Part shown: positions 37,357-50,216 of the stretch, one piece after another
Numbering within the stretch: the first letter of the stretch is position 1
Layout of the letters: each line of letters begins with the position of its first letter
Origin: Icerya purchasi
Lineage: Eukaryota; Arthropoda; Insecta; Hemiptera; Monophlebidae
Length of the DNA: 64,000 nt
Assembly: GCA_039619475.1 (NCBI GenBank)
Contig: CM077115.1
Location: 449,241,292 to 449,305,291 of the forward strand
Direction: 5' to 3'
The notes under the pieces: generated by a model
Told to the model about the DNA's origin: nothing
Databases searched by the model: none
Seen by the model: only the letters and a program-made list of their open reading frames with translations
Translations under genes and position numbers: made by a program

Positions 37357-37490
37357 AATTATAGTTTAAAAAAACTAAAGATAAAAACAGGCTTGTATAG
37401 CAATATGAACTAAAAAGTAAAAAATAAAAAATTATAGTTTAAAAATATTAAAAAAACACGCCTTTATTGTGAACTAAAAAGTGAAAAAAT
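37357..37490. repeat. Imperfect tandem duplication (two units of about 65-70 bp)
   Basis: AATTATAGTTTAAAAA..GAACTAAAAAGT occurs at about 37357-37427 and again at 37428-37490. The second unit is part of the left arm of the inverted repeat that follows. Confidence 0.7.
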
Positions 37491-37918
37491 AATTTTTGTA
37501 ATATAAGGATAATATTCAACAGTGATGAAAATCTCCCAAGTCAATATATATTTTAAGTTTTTCTAAAAAGCTCAAAATGAGAATAAATTAGTTCAATACA
37601 AATGTTAACTTTAATGTAAAAGAAAGCGTAGGGTGTTTACTATATTTAATAAATTAAATCGACTTATAAATAGTTAAAAAATAAAAGAAAAAGTATTAAC
37701 AATTGATATCAAAAGCACATCACGCTTTCTTTTACATTAAAGTTAACATTTGTATTGAACTAATTTATTCTCATTTTGAGCTTTTTAGGAAAACTTAAAA
37801 TATATATTGACTTGGGAGATTTTCATCACTGTTGAATATTATCCTTATATTACAAAAATTATTTTTTCACCTTTTAGTTCACATTGCTATAAAAGCGTGT
37901 TTTTTTAATATTTTTAAA
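37438..37918. mobile_element. Inverted repeat with 190-bp arms, about 98% identical
   Basis: Left arm 37438-37629 and right arm 37722-37918 are almost exact reverse complements, for example GATGAAAATCTCCCAAGTCA at about 37522 and its complement near 37810. The spacer is 92 bp. There is no ORF. The close match of the arms suggests a recent origin or gene conversion. Confidence 0.82.
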
Positions 37919-39404
37919 AATTAGGTTTTCCTGCAATTCCGTTGCATTTAGAACCTTATATAGAACACTTGCGATTTAAGATAAAGTAGCATAATAGATT
38001 ATTCGTCTAATCTCTTGACTAATTAAGCCGAAATTATTTCAGATTTTAAATACTAAAATTTTAAAGAAATAAATAAAGTGAGGTGTAATTGTTAGTGTAA
38101 AATTTGATATGAATATTCTAATGTAAACTCTGGCTATTCTCCGTATTTTTAATTATAATCTAATTGTAAATAGTATACATATATTCATGCGGGAATGTTA
38201 ACGTAACTTTAGAGTAAATAGCAACGAAACCCCGAGACTGAACGTAGAGTAAATTATTAAGAACTTCCGTGTACTAGTTGCTCGCAGGGCTGGAAATGTA
38301 ATGATTCTATGCTCTTGTATAACGGTAAATTAAAGTTAACGTAAATCGATCGGTATTATTGAAATGTGTATCTGTGATTAAGTAGCTGCATCAGTAGAGA
38401 TGTTCAGCAACAGCTATACCGGGCCGGGTAAATTTGAGATACATTAATGTAGGCTGAAAAGAGGTACTTCTCGTGCATTGCTAATTCTGATTTCTGTCGT
38501 CATAAATTTAAATTAAAAAAAAAAAAAAAAAGAAAAAAGTGTAGCTTAAAAAAAACACGTGTTTATTATTAAGTCGGTCGACAGTTGTGTGGTAAATATT
38601 GGTTAACCGCATCCGGTAAGAGGAGGTTCAAAACAACAACAACAACAATATCAGATTCTTAGAATTGTATCATTATCAATCTGTACAGCGGTAGGAGGTT
38701 AATACACGTTGCAATGGTGGTCCGGAACTGGAGACTGCAACGATATATAAACGGTTATTGGTTTAAAGGCAGTTGTGAGTGTGCAGTGTCAAAACTAATA
38801 TTTTGAAATTCAAAAGTACTAAACGGAAACTTTAAGAATAATGAACTGCGCAGTAATGTGAGCAATGAAATATTCTATGGGAATTTATCGGTTCTGTATG
38901 TTCATTAATTACGCCCGTTGTTGAAAAAAGCTGCAAAAATAATTAGACGGTCATCAGTTGTCTGGACCATTCCGTGAAAGTGCGCGGACTAAAAATTGAT
39001 TAAATCGTTAGATTTAAATTACTGATCTGTGTCACATATTCGGCGATTTTATTAACGGATAGCGTACAACCTTCACGTCTGGGTGGAAGAAGGAAAGTTT
39101 TATGAAAAAAAAGAATTATTCACCGAAACTGCTCAAAAATTTGCTTTAAACTTTTACATTCTCTGTTGATTTACAACTATTTGTATTTGAAATAGATAAT
39201 AAAATCGATCAGAATTAGCAGACATGAAAAAAAAACACATCCGAGTGTAGAAAAAAAACCAAAAACTATATGTATTCGGAGAAAAAATTTTCGGAAAAGA
39301 CTGCCATTAAAAAACGTGTTTTGATCTTTTACATTTTATTCCTAAATATTTGATAGTTTTCATGTTTTTTTTTTTTCTAATTCACGAATTAGTCCTGTTC
39401 CGTT
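37919..39404. other. Intergenic DNA, nothing recognised
   Basis: AT-rich, with a poly(A) tract at about 38515-38531 and a CAA tract at about 38632-38649. No ORF or repeat end is supported. Confidence 0.45.
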
Positions 39405-40090
39405 CTATCGAAAAATAGATATCTATTCTGATTTCCTAGTCATGCTGGAATTGAGGGTAATGAGGTGGTTGATTCTTTGGCTCACTTAGAAGGGACATGC
39501 TCTTCATAAATTTCCTGCTCGTAATATTAATCATACATCCAGACAGTTCCATATTACATTATGGAATGATATTTATTTTTCCCTTTTCTACAAAATTCGA
39601 ATTTCTTTTATCTTTCCGTCCAGCCTTTACCTTCTCTCACCAGTTGATTTGACAAGTTTCCTTCTCTTTGTCATTCCTTGATCACTGCCATATGTCGCCT
39701 TCATTTCGGTCATAGCTTTCTCCCCTCGCCACTTTTTTCGTTTTTAACTCTTCTCTTCCCCGCGGTATCTTCTTCACCTAGAAGATTTTTTTCTTCTCTG
39801 TGATGTCAATCATGGTTTTCTTCGAATGTTCTTTACTTTCTTCGGAACGATCTCTCTCTTCTATTCTCCGCTGTTGGATCTTAGTCTTCCTACTCCGTAC
39901 AAGAACTCTTATATTCTTTCATTTCCTTTCTTGTCAGTTGTTCCTAGTCTAGCTTCTTTCATTCATTCTATCTCGCACCAGATTAAAATCTGATACGTTA
40001 TGTTCTTTTTCTAGCTATTATTTAAATATTCCTTGTTTGTTTGGGCTGTTGTTCGTTAACGTACCCAGATTTTTTTTTTTTTTTTTTATT
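39405..40090 (+). mobile_element. LINE 3' end, copy A (RNase H C-terminus and tail)
   Basis: The + strand reads SHAGIEGNEVVDSLAHLEG at about 39438-39494, the C-terminal motif of the RNase H domain carried by I/R1/jockey-related LINEs. The pyrimidine-rich sequence downstream parallels that of copy C (58700-59190) with shared patches such as CGAATGTTC..TTTCTTCGGAACGATC. It ends at GTTCGTTAACGTACCC followed by T's near 40070. It is 5' truncated and has no intact ORF. Confidence 0.65.
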
Positions 40091-42827
40091 ATTTCCAGGT
40101 AATTTTTGAGTTCGTTGGTGTTTCTTCATTTTTCCTCCTTTAAAATGGCATAGTTTTGAATTTTGGGACAAAAAAAAAAATTTTTGAAATGATTTTTGGT
40201 AAATATTTCTTTATTTTTTTTATAATACTTTCTGAAACTTTTAGATATTTGAAGAAAAATTAAAATAGATATTCTTTAACCCTTAAAATTATAGAAGATT
40301 GGGACGCGGGAGAAAAGAGTTGTGAGAACTTCTTAAACATATCCGCAATTAATTTGAATGGAATTTTTCCTTCCTTCGCTTTTTCATTGCAAAATACTGA
40401 AAGTAAAATTAATTAAAATTTTCAATTTTAAACCGAAAAAATTATAAAAAAAGAAGAAAAAAAAAAAGAAAAGGGAGGCAGCTAAAAGAAATTGAAACAT
40501 ATATGCCGTAAGTGGTGCAAACACGTGACTAAATTCGCCGATTACATAGGTTCGGTATGCGGTTCGCAGTTATCGATTTGTTCGTGTGAAACGCCCTTGT
40601 TACCGAGAAAAATGAACCCCTGCTAATAATATAGGCCACTAAGATAGCCATAGGTCTAAAATGTTTTGTCGGCTTTTTAGGTGATTTTAATTTTAGAGGC
40701 AAATATTAAAAAAATTGCGCGTAATGATTTTAAAAATGAGAATCGTCTTAAATTGTTATAAATATTTTCCGGTGTAGGCTTCGAGGAAACAACTACTTTA
40801 TCGGTACTTTACGTAAGTACGAATTTGCTTTATTTTTTTATTGCCTTTCTTTAAAAATAACGTAATTATTTTTATTTTTCTATTTTAATAAACGGATATA
40901 TACGTTAATTATTAAATAGTTCACGTCGAATTTTGAAGTAAAAATTAATTGCGTATAAATTCATTATCATTTTTGACGTGTTTTTTTTCTTCAGGTCACA
41001 TCAAACCTTTTTATATTTCAGTAATTGCGTTAAATACACGCAAATTATTAAATAGTTCGCGTAAAATTGTTAAGTAAAAACAGATATACACATATCCGTT
41101 AATTATTGAAAAAGGGCTAAAATTAATTATGTTACGCTGATTCAAAATTTAATTACGAACTGTCGATTTAGTTGTTTTTTTTCCTTTTTATTCTGAGTTC
41201 TAGCGGTTTTTACTAAAAAAAAATTGCCTATTTCGTCGGGACTAAAAATTTTCGAATTATTTACACATTTTTAAAAATTCCATTATATATAGTTTTTCAT
41301 AGTAAAGTGTAATTATCGTTTTTTATATTTTTTTTATTTCGTACGATTTTGGAAAGATAAATTTTAGGACTTAAGGGCTGCTGGTAAATGCAATAAATGA
41401 ATGATAAATAAATTGGTAAATATATTCGCGTATATGGTACATAGTGCTATGAAAAATGTTGCAATCCGGAAACTGTTTCGAAAATAGGGAAATCATCGAC
41501 GCAGTGAGCGATGTACCCTATGGACGAAATATTCAAGTAGCCTAATTTTTACGCGGTAACTTTCAACGGTATCGTTATGTGATTTTTTTATGGGATAGAT
41601 CATCTTTTCGTTATTACTAAATTTTGAACGCTTCAAATTTTATGTTTGCTGTATTGAAAAATATGAAATACAGCCTTTTAAAAATTTTTATAAACGCAAA
41701 ATTTTATACTACATGTATTTTAAACGGAATTTTTATTTATTGAAAAAATTACCATTGTTTTAACGCTAACAAAAGTAAATTTAGGCTGCGAAGATAATGT
41801 ACTTTACGATTACGCAGACTGTCGCTTATGGATAGGAATGTCGAATTCATTTTTCGTTTTTTATTTCATGAAGATTCTTGTGTAGGAATAATTTGTTCGG
41901 TGGGACATTTTGTAAATTTTCCATTTTGCAGTGTTTTTATTCTAGAGCGGTTTAAGTTTTATTGTATTATATCCCATGATAACTTAATAAGACAATGGAG
42001 TATTTAAAATATATTACCTCAATGTCTAACACAAGTCCAAAAATTACTTTGTTTTTCTACTTTATAGTTAATCTGATCTAAAATGTAATTTTAAACATTT
42101 CGGCCATTGCAATGAAAATATTTTTTTGGTTGTTGCATGAGTCGGGGAAAAGTATAAACCTCCTTCCGACTCTCTTGTTGAATAAATTTCGTTGACTCGA
42201 CAATTATTGCTCATTTCTAATAATACTTAATAATTTAATTAACACACTATCGAAAACTAACTCTACCCATTTCGCTTAAAACCACAATTTCACGCGCATG
42301 TAGGAACCCTAGATGCTCGTTTTTATGTAAAAAATTATAAACACTCATGCGAATGTGTAAACGACTATAAATAATTGTAAAGAATTATGAACTGTGGTTA
42401 TGTAATGTTTTAAAAGAAACTATAATTTGAATTATTTGTATAAAAATTAATCGTTTTACTTCGTTCATTCTGACGTATTTTGATATGTGAAAAGACACTA
42501 CTGGATAAACTCACACCTAATTACACTGAAGATTATGAAGGCAATTACATATTCGAGAAAGTATATTTCCACACTGTGAAACCAAACTGTGCCAGGTTAA
42601 ATCACAAATGGCATTCACGTCACTCCACACGCCTGGTTTAGGCAAAAAATTCGCACATGGTTTGATTATTTCGTACACCTGACTGACGCAGGCATAATGA
42701 GTGCGAAGTGTACTCGTAATCTTATGCTTACTTATGCACGACTATTATGTTTATAAGAGCCGTGTTCACGGCTGACTTCAATTCATGCCTGCATTCAGTC
42801 GTGGAAAAACCACATTGATGTGATTTT
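40091..42827. other. AT-rich intergenic DNA
   Basis: No gene recognised. A GC-richer patch at about 42540-42810 has no ORF and no repeat ends that I can identify. Confidence 0.45.
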
Positions 42828-45800
42828 TTTTTTTTATTTATTTTTTTTACATCGGTTCGTCAACGAGGCCAACAAATGGGAAGAAGGAGAAAATAAAGCT
42901 ATATTGCTACACGTTTAAGGATAGAGGATAAAAATTATTCGAGGGCAGGATAACAGAAGTAGAAGGAGATGAGAGAATGAAAGAAGCACTATAAGGAGTA
43001 TGAATACCGAGTTATAGTAGAGCAGAAGGACGATTGCTTAGCAGAAAAGGTCGAATATTCAAATAAAACATGATATCACAGTCGCAGGGAATGAATGTGG
43101 AAGGGGAATTAAAAGAACAAAATGGAGTAGAAGCATATGAAAAACGAGAACATGATACAGAAAAAAGAGACTATGATTATTAAAGCGAAGGCGACAAATT
43201 GTGGGGCGTTTAAAAGGGGGATACTATCTAGAAAGCTGTGGACGGGGAAGAAAAGATGGCTGAATAGAGAGGATGAAAGGGCGTACGATTAGAAAATAGA
43301 GAAGACTAGGAGTTGAGCCATAATTTGGAACGAGTGACTGAGGAAAGAAGAACAATATTATGAGCTGAAAATGTGCCCAAAAATTTGCCATCAGAAACAG
43401 AGGAACGGGATAATCGATACCAACTAATTTATTACGCTCAGTAGGCCTAAGCGACACTCCAGGAATCCACAGAAGATCGATTTGGATCGAGTAAAGAAAG
43501 AAATGATCATGGATGAGGGAGCGTATGAGAGGTATTAAGCAGGAAGAGGAAATCTGATAGCTAGTAGAATAAACACTTTATGGAAAATCAGCGATGACAA
43601 AAAAAAAAGGCGACAGTGCGTAGAATAGCAATAGATTCCGTATATACAATTGAGCAAAAGGAGGAAGGTTTAAAAGACCCAGAAAAACTAATTGAAGGCA
43701 AGACAGAAAAAGGCAGAACAACTCCATTTGGACTTTTGAAACGGTGTCAGTGTAGATAGCAGTGTGTGTAGGGAAAAAAAGGAAACTCAAAGCACTAGAA
43801 AATTCAATTCTAGCGATATGTTGAAGCACAGATTTATAGCAGAACGGTAAAGAAAGGCATTTAATAGGATGAAGGATACTGAAAAAACTGAAATAGAAAT
43901 AAGGAAGTTTATCATGACTGTAAATAAATGGTGAAAGTTGAAGAAGACGAACAGAAATAAGGAATCAAATTAGAGTTTTATTACGGGGTACATCGCTAAT
44001 TATGAAGGATGGAGGAGTAAGAAGAAAACCTTAAAGAGAAATAAATAGACAGGCGCTAACCTAAATAGAATATCTACGAATGAGGACAAGAAGAGTGCGG
44101 AACTCAGCAAGGATAGCCGGAAAGGGGGGTAGATTTTAGGGCAGACAGATATTCTGAATGCGACTGCAGGAATTGCCATAAATAAAGCAACAGTGATCCA
44201 GGGTAGAGCGAATAAAGGATTTATAAAACATGAGCAGGATATAGAATCGCCTCTCCAATTAGAATGAAAAAGAACTTTTAACGGATAGAGCTTTTTGAGA
44301 GAGGATAGATATAGTTGACTAATGTGATTATGAAAGGAGAGACGGCTATCGAGAAAGATTCATAAATAACGAAAAATGTTTATAAGAGGAATTGGAGCAT
44401 CATTTAAGATAAGACTAATCAAAGAGGGATCGAAAAGACGAAGAGGAAAGACAGCAGACGAGAAATTAGGGGGAGAAATACAGAGATGAATATTAGAAAG
44501 AGGATTTTCTAGTAACATTAAAGAGGTTTGAAGACGGGAGTTAACTAACGAGAAATTGCGATCGGAGTAGCAGATGAGCACATTGTCGGCAAAAAAAAAA
44601 GCGAAGTAGAGTTGAGAGGCATAGAAGCGGTTTTAATAAAGTAAATATTAGAGAGCATAGGTTTTATGGCAGAAATCTTAAGGGTAGTAGAATAAAAAGG
44701 AGAGGAACGAACGACAGTTCTGCATTGAAAGCGAGTAATAATAAGAAAAGCAAAGTGGACGGGAATGGTTAGAGAGTGTGTGAAGATAAACGTTATCAAA
44801 GGTAATTAATATGTTGACAGAATCATCAATTAAGAATTTTTCATTAATAAATGACTATAAAAGTCTGATAGAAATATGCTGATTCAATCTGGTGGACCAT
44901 GTCCAGGGAGAAAACCGAACTTATTATTAGGTAACCGATTACTGTGCACGAGTCATCAAATAGGACTAAATTTTCGAAAAGCTTCCCAACGCATGAAGCA
45001 AGAGAAATAGGACGAACGGAAGAAGAATAAGTTTCTGAAATAAGAAGAATAATAAAAGTGTTCCAGGAAGGAAGAGTACAGCCGGAACCAAGAAAGGAAT
45101 TAGAGAGGAAAATTAAAACGATTTTTAAGAACAGGAAAAATGGTCCCACATCTAAGCCCGGAGAGAAATTAGCGGAATAGCTTAAAGATAAACAAAGTTT
45201 GATGAAGTAAAAGGACAGATAAGGAAATGCGGAGAATTAGGGAAAGGGCAGGATTTCTGAAAGCTACGAACATAGCTAGGAGCTATAGAATCAGTAAATG
45301 GTATTCGTTTTTCAGGAGAAAAATTATGATTAGAAGGACGTTGGGAGAGAAAGAAGTTAAAGGCCGTAGTCAATTTCTGTATTTGAGAAATTGCAGTGGA
45401 TCGAGAAAAGAGGAGCAGAAGCTTTTCCATGAGTTTTTCTCGGCTGTTTCAAAAACAAATCGGGCTTTAGAATTGGTATTTTTATGAGCCAAAAAGTTGG
45501 AAAGGGAAGGACAGGAGGGAAAAGTTCTATAAGTAGAGACATACTTAAATTAAATTATAGACCTCTTTTCACCACAATGAGGAGGACGTTCTGGGCTTTT
45601 TGTTGGAAGTTATCGGGATGGGAGGAGAAGAATAAGTTAAGGCGGAGAAATTGATTCAATAAAGAAGTCATGTTGCGAAGATGAGTTTAAATTAAGAGGT
45701 ATCGAAGAGAGTGAGGAATCGACGAGAGAGCGGAAGATGGCCCAGTCCATTTTAGAGAGAATCCATTTGGGGAGAGTGTATAATTAGCATAAGAAGGGAA

Positions 45801-46060
45801 GTTGTTAAAAGAAATGATGATAGGAATATGATCACTTTCAAAGGTGGTACCGTTTAGAGTTGACTATGACCATTTGAGACTAAAGTTAAGGAGAAGTGAA
45901 TGACAGATTAATAGAACTGGAACACGAAAGGACTTTTAACGCAAGTAGACGAACACCATTATTAAGCAGGATTGAGATATTTTGTAAGATAAAATTTTCA
46001 AGTGCGAAACCATTACTTTGTACCCACTACAATCGCAAAAAGATAAGTACGCATTCCCAT
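42828..46060 (-). mobile_element. LINE copy B: endonuclease, RT and RNase H remnants
   Basis: The largest retrotransposon remnant here, read on the minus strand from about 46060 downward. The C-terminal part of an APE-type endonuclease ends with a SDHIPI motif near 45830. RT follows: PSWNTFIILLISE and SSVRPISLASCVGKLFENLV (about 45070-44950), then FFADNVLICYSDRN (about 44600), where the second Asp of the usual [YF]ADD is Asn. An RNase H tail reads LWIPGVSLRPTERNKLVGI at about 43470-43410. The 3' end, at GTTGACGAACCGATGT plus an A-rich tail, lies near 42830. Frameshifts and the lost catalytic residue show it is dead. It belongs to the same broad family as copies A, C and D. Confidence 0.75.
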
Positions 46061-46823
46061 GACCGGCTATAACAAAACATCATTCCCAACCGAAATCACA
46101 AGATCCTTTTAATAAATTCTATTCCAATTTAACCATTAATAATGTCGGCTGTAAAAGTTTCCGATTAGTAATTTCTGCCTATTCAAAGAATCCGTCTGAG
46201 ATTTCACCTTCTTTTTAAACTAATGAATATTGACATGTCTCTGACCGTCAATAATTCTGTTATTATCGACCTTCCTTCTGAAAATGATTTAATATTTCTG
46301 TTTTATTATCTACTCTTAACCCCTCCTAATTTGGATGATAAAATATCAGCTTTATATCACAAGCTTTACATCTTAAATATTTCATTAGTCAACATTTTCT
46401 CTAATTTCACTTTTACTTCTTCTAATATTAACATGTATTGTTTTATTATTTTTCATGTATTTTCCCTCTTTCGCTGTCGATATTCCTTTTCCGCTTGTAT
46501 GTTTTGGATTTTTATCGCTCTCAATATTTTTGTTCTCTCTTACCCTACGTCTTTCCCTAGCTTCCATTTTTACGTATAGGGGATTCTTAATACAAGTTAT
46601 ATGAATTATCTGTATACGACTATAAACAGAATTTGTTTTTTCAGTACCAACGTTGATTTTATAAAGGAATTTTACGTTTTTTCTCAGCACTTCCTCTTGG
46701 TGTTGCTTGCCTCCTTTAATTAGGTTAGGTTGATAGCATACAGGGACCCAGACGCAATGAATTGTTTGAACGATGCGCGTTACTACTTCCGAAGAAATCG
46801 TTATTCTGTATCGTTTTACTTAT
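46061..46823. other. Possible LINE 5' part or unrelated AT-rich DNA
   Basis: The + strand is pyrimidine-rich and contains a 118-codon ORF (46223-46579) with no recognised motif. It abuts LINE copy B but in the opposite reading sense, so I do not assign it. Confidence 0.3.
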
Positions 46824-46825
46824 TA

Positions 46826-47587
46826 CGAGGGAGGCTCAATAAGTTAAGACTCGCGCGTAGTTTCTACCTAAATTAACTTACAACTCCCCACTCCGACTTA
46901 AACGAATCCGGTTTTCATTCTCTATTCGCTCGTGAAAGAATAAAACCGGTATCTTGTTTAGTTCATTTATAGCATCTGTTTGAAATGAAGCGGATCGGTC
47001 GTCCAACATTGAGAAGAGGCGAAGTGTAGTGCTGTTTTTGTGAGCAAAAATCATAATCCCGTTGAAATTCACCGACAAATATGTGAAGTGTACGGTGATA
47101 AAGACACTTTCAGACCCACATGGTGTCCAAATGGTGGTACCGTATGTTCGAGGAAGGACGAGATTATGTGGAAGATGAAGCGCCCAGCGGTCGGCCGTCA
47201 ACTTCGCACACAGATTTGCATAAACATTAAGCGCGTCAAAACTCTCATTCTTTTGGGGTGAGATCGTCCATGTGGTTTGATCATTTAAAAACAGCCCTGG
47301 GAGGAGAGCGTTTCGTGAACGACGAAGAAGTGAAGAATTTTGATCATGAATTGATTAGCCGCAGTTGGACGGATGTTTTTTTCAAAAACAAGGCATATAT
47401 ACGAAAAATATTGGTACCACGCTACCGACAAGAGTGCTTGAATATTTTAGGTGAATACGTGTCGTAAAATGGAGAAAAGATTGTAGATTTCAAAAGTATA
47501 TTTACATACTTTTTACGATTTTTTGATGTTTTTTTTTTTTTTTTTTTTGTTATCGCGAAGTGTGACTTACTTATTAATCGTCCCTCG
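46826..47587 (+). mobile_element. Mariner-like element with TIRs, internally deleted
   Basis: The left end CGAGGGAGGCTCAATAAGTT and the right end, read inverted as CGAGGGACGATTAATAAGTA, are TIRs flanked by TA on both sides. The transposase reads on the + strand in pieces. An N-terminal helix-turn-helix stretch (HNPVEIHRQICEVYGDKDTF, about 47051-47110) is followed by RPAVGRQLRTQI. Then comes the C-terminus, WFDHLKTALGGERFVNDEEV to PRYRQECLNILGEYVS, ending with a stop at 47465-47467. The catalytic middle is missing: 762 bp against about 1.3 kb for an intact mariner. A T-run of about 20 bases lies at 47529-47548. Confidence 0.88.
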
Positions 47588-47589
47588 TA

Positions 47590-48365
47590 TTTTACACTTT
47601 CTTTCATTTGGTTATGTACTTCCTATAATGCTTCGCTTTGGTGATGATTAAAGATAGAAGATTTTCAGTATACGTCGATTTTTTCCAAGATTTTCATTCT
47701 CCATAAATAATTAATAATCTTATTTTTTCAGCCGATCACGCTAAATGACTGGATATATAGAAGAGAATGTGTATAAGTGCGCGAGTGCTTTCTTTTTTGG
47801 TTTTTTCCCCGTCTAACGGACATATTTATAACAACCGAGAAATTGGTTCCTTATTGCGATGAAAATTTCAAAAGGTTTTTGTAATATTGATTAATGTAAA
47901 AAATATTTTTTTCCTTTTATTCACACGTCTATTTTCGGGAGCAGCCCCACGTTAAAATAATTAATATTCGAATCTAACGATTACGACGCACACGAAACAG
48001 TTTGATAATACCATTCTAGAGCAAAAATCGAACGCTCTGGTAATAGTGCATCGTTGGAGAAAATGCTTTTTGGAAATCGACAAACATCAAAATTCCAGCA
48101 GAGAAGACGGAGTGGTAAACTCAATCAAATTCGGAAAACAGTTAGCACAGTTAAGAGAAGAAACAATTGAAATGTTGGGCTTTCCCCGGTTCCACATTAA
48201 CTAATAGTAGTGTCGGGTAGGCTTCCCCCGCCATAGATCATTAAAGTTGCAATGTATCATAAAAAGGAAAAAAAAATTATAATATGAAATACCGATTAAT
48301 ACTACCGTCCGCACAGCTTAACCGCAAGAGTATCAACACTACGGGGAATTCTTTCTTTTTTTCTA
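47590..48365. other. Intergenic DNA, nothing recognised
   Basis: No supported gene, ORF family or paired repeat. Confidence 0.45.
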
Positions 48366-48482
48366 GGCCCGCCAAATGCGGACATGAAATATTTGGAATT
48401 TGCAATGTGCGGTAGCGGATTTCGAACCCGGTTCTACCCGAACGAAACACCACTGCCTAACCAACTACATTACGGTAGCTGG
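48366..48482 (-). mobile_element. tRNA-like SINE head or tRNA pseudogene
   Basis: On the minus strand, box A-like TGTAGTTGGTTAGG (48456-48469) and box B-like GGGTTCGAAATCC (48418-48430) are spaced as in tRNA-derived SINEs. The sequence is flanked by short degenerate stems (GCTACCGTAAT / GCGGTAGC-type). Its body differs from that of the SINE at 29336. Confidence 0.55.
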
Positions 48483-48616
48483 CAATATTTATTTTTTTAC
48501 ATTATTATATCATTAAATTTAATTTTAGAACAGCACTGCAGCTCTTTTTATTTACATGATTATTTTCCGTTTAATCGTTTTTAACCAATTGACAGGATAT
48601 TAATTTGATACGTAGT

Positions 48617-49501
48617 CAGCGGCGGATACGCGGGGGGGGGGGTGATAAGGGGACCCCCCCACCCCCCAAGAACCAAATCCTCTTGTTACAACAGAAAAAC
48701 TTAATTTATACTATAAAAAATTAGTATAAATGTAAACAATACTGTTTTCTAGTAAAAGTATTAATGCTACGTTTTCATTTTATTTTAAACCCAACTGGTA
48801 TCGATCTTTTGTCTTTTTTATTTTTTTTTATTTTTATTTCGTAATTTTAATTAAAAATATTTCAACAAGAAATATATATACAGTTGACTCGCGACTATCA
48901 TCCGGACTCCGTATTATCCGGATAGACTTTTTACAAAATATAAATAAAAAGAGAAGAAAAAGCCAAAGCGCTTTTATAAAATCCACAGCTATATGCAGTA
49001 CATATCTGAATACTGGTTACTTTAATACAGCTGTAAAATTAATTTACAAAACAACCGTACAGTATCTTCATTAACCATATTCCTATAGTGTACTGTCATG
49101 TAATATAAATAGTGTGTAGCCTCAACATTGTTGACGTTTTGTTATCCGGACCGCCTAGTCACCCAATTAATTCGGATAGTCGCGATTCCACTGTATATAT
49201 ATATATAATATTTTTTACTCGCTCACAGACAAACAATTCGGATCGGATTACTAACAAAAATAAAAAAGGAATATAAAGTCTAATAAAAATTACTATATTT
49301 TTTCTAAATTCTAAACTACCATATTTAAGGTATAATTTTATAATTTTTTTATTTTTCACCCCTAAATATAAGACAAAAGTTAAATTAAAAGCTGTAATAA
49401 TTATGTGTTTTTAAAACATTTTTAAATTTCTATGGAGGTGGTCGCTATTTGATTTTCTTTTAATTTCCCTTCCCCAAAATGTCTCTTTGGATCTGCCCCT
49501 G
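48617..49501. mobile_element. hAT-like non-autonomous element
   Basis: The left end CAGCGGCGGATACG and the right end, inverted as CAGGGGCAGATCC, fit the CAGxGGCGGATCC type of hAT terminus. The 8 bp outside each end (TACGTAGT and CATGTAGC) match at five of eight positions and differ only by transitions, as an old 8-bp target duplication would. A G10 and C-rich stretch follows the left end (48631-48668). The element has no transposase and is split by the MITE at 48881-49193. Confidence 0.6.
48881..49193. mobile_element. pogo/Tigger-like MITE nested in the hAT-like element
   Basis: The left end CAGTTGACTCGCGACTATCA and the inverted right end CAGTGGAATCGCGACTATCC form TIRs, which extend with CCGGAC/CCGGATAAC-type patches. 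TA lies on both sides. It is 313 bp with no ORF. The CAGT-start TIR with a CGCGACTAT core is typical of small pogo-type derivatives. Confidence 0.72.
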
Positions 49502-50216
49502 CATGTAGCTATGCTATTAGTAAATAAGTAAATTATAATAGACAACTTATATAAAGTGTTATATAACCTAGGATAAGATTAGTAAATTTATAAATTAAAA
49601 TTACGAACTCGTGTTTTTTTTGTTTTTTTTTTTTTTTGGCACATCGGCCAAACCTGGCCGTAATTGGCATTTCTCAATAATGGTCTAAAAAAAATAAATT
49701 AAAAGCGATATTGCCTCCTTTCCCAGTGGTGGTTATGAGGCTACCGATAATAATATACGCTATATTAAATTGCACATGTATGTACTCTTAAGAAATAACA
49801 TCGGTCCACTGGCGCGTGATATATCCTCTTCTCTTTTTTGTTTTGCGTTGAATTTTGTTGAAGCCACTTATCTTTCGGATACTAAGGGTATTCACATTTG
49901 TTCATAAAAATAATCATAAATTCGCATTAAGATATTGGTTTCAACGACAAATTACTACGCAGTAGAAATAAAAGTATCCTAACTTTAATAAAAATTTTAT
50001 AGCAGTAGTAGTTGTAATAATGATAAAATTTATAATAAAATTCATTCTAAGAGTACAATTATAAGGTTAAAGCCGATAGATACAATTTAAGCTCCAATCT
50101 AGTTAATTACGGTAATAATTAAGTAATGGTATGGTAAGGTCTATGATTCCAGTAATATTCTATGATTTTTACATATTATTATTATTATTAAATATTTTAA
50201 TCTTGTATCAGGTAAG
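49502..50216 (+). promoter_or_regulatory. Upstream region of NELF-E
   Basis: AT-rich. A T run at about 49614-49638 is followed by GGCACATCGGCCAAACCTGGC, similar in style to the tail of the SINE at 52059. Just before the start codon, TTTAATCTTGTATCAG (ending 50210) is a plausible splice acceptor, so the gene probably has a 5' UTR intron, and its promoter may be farther upstream. No TATA box can be assigned. Confidence 0.4.

Noticed and set aside
45227..45487. 86-codon + strand ORF, Arg/Lys-rich
   Set aside because: Antisense to LINE copy B, whose endonuclease-RT linker reads on the minus strand.
48366..48482. Functional tRNA gene on the minus strand
   Set aside because: Box A and box B are near consensus, but the stems are mismatched and the spacing includes extra bases; more like a SINE head or tRNA pseudogene.
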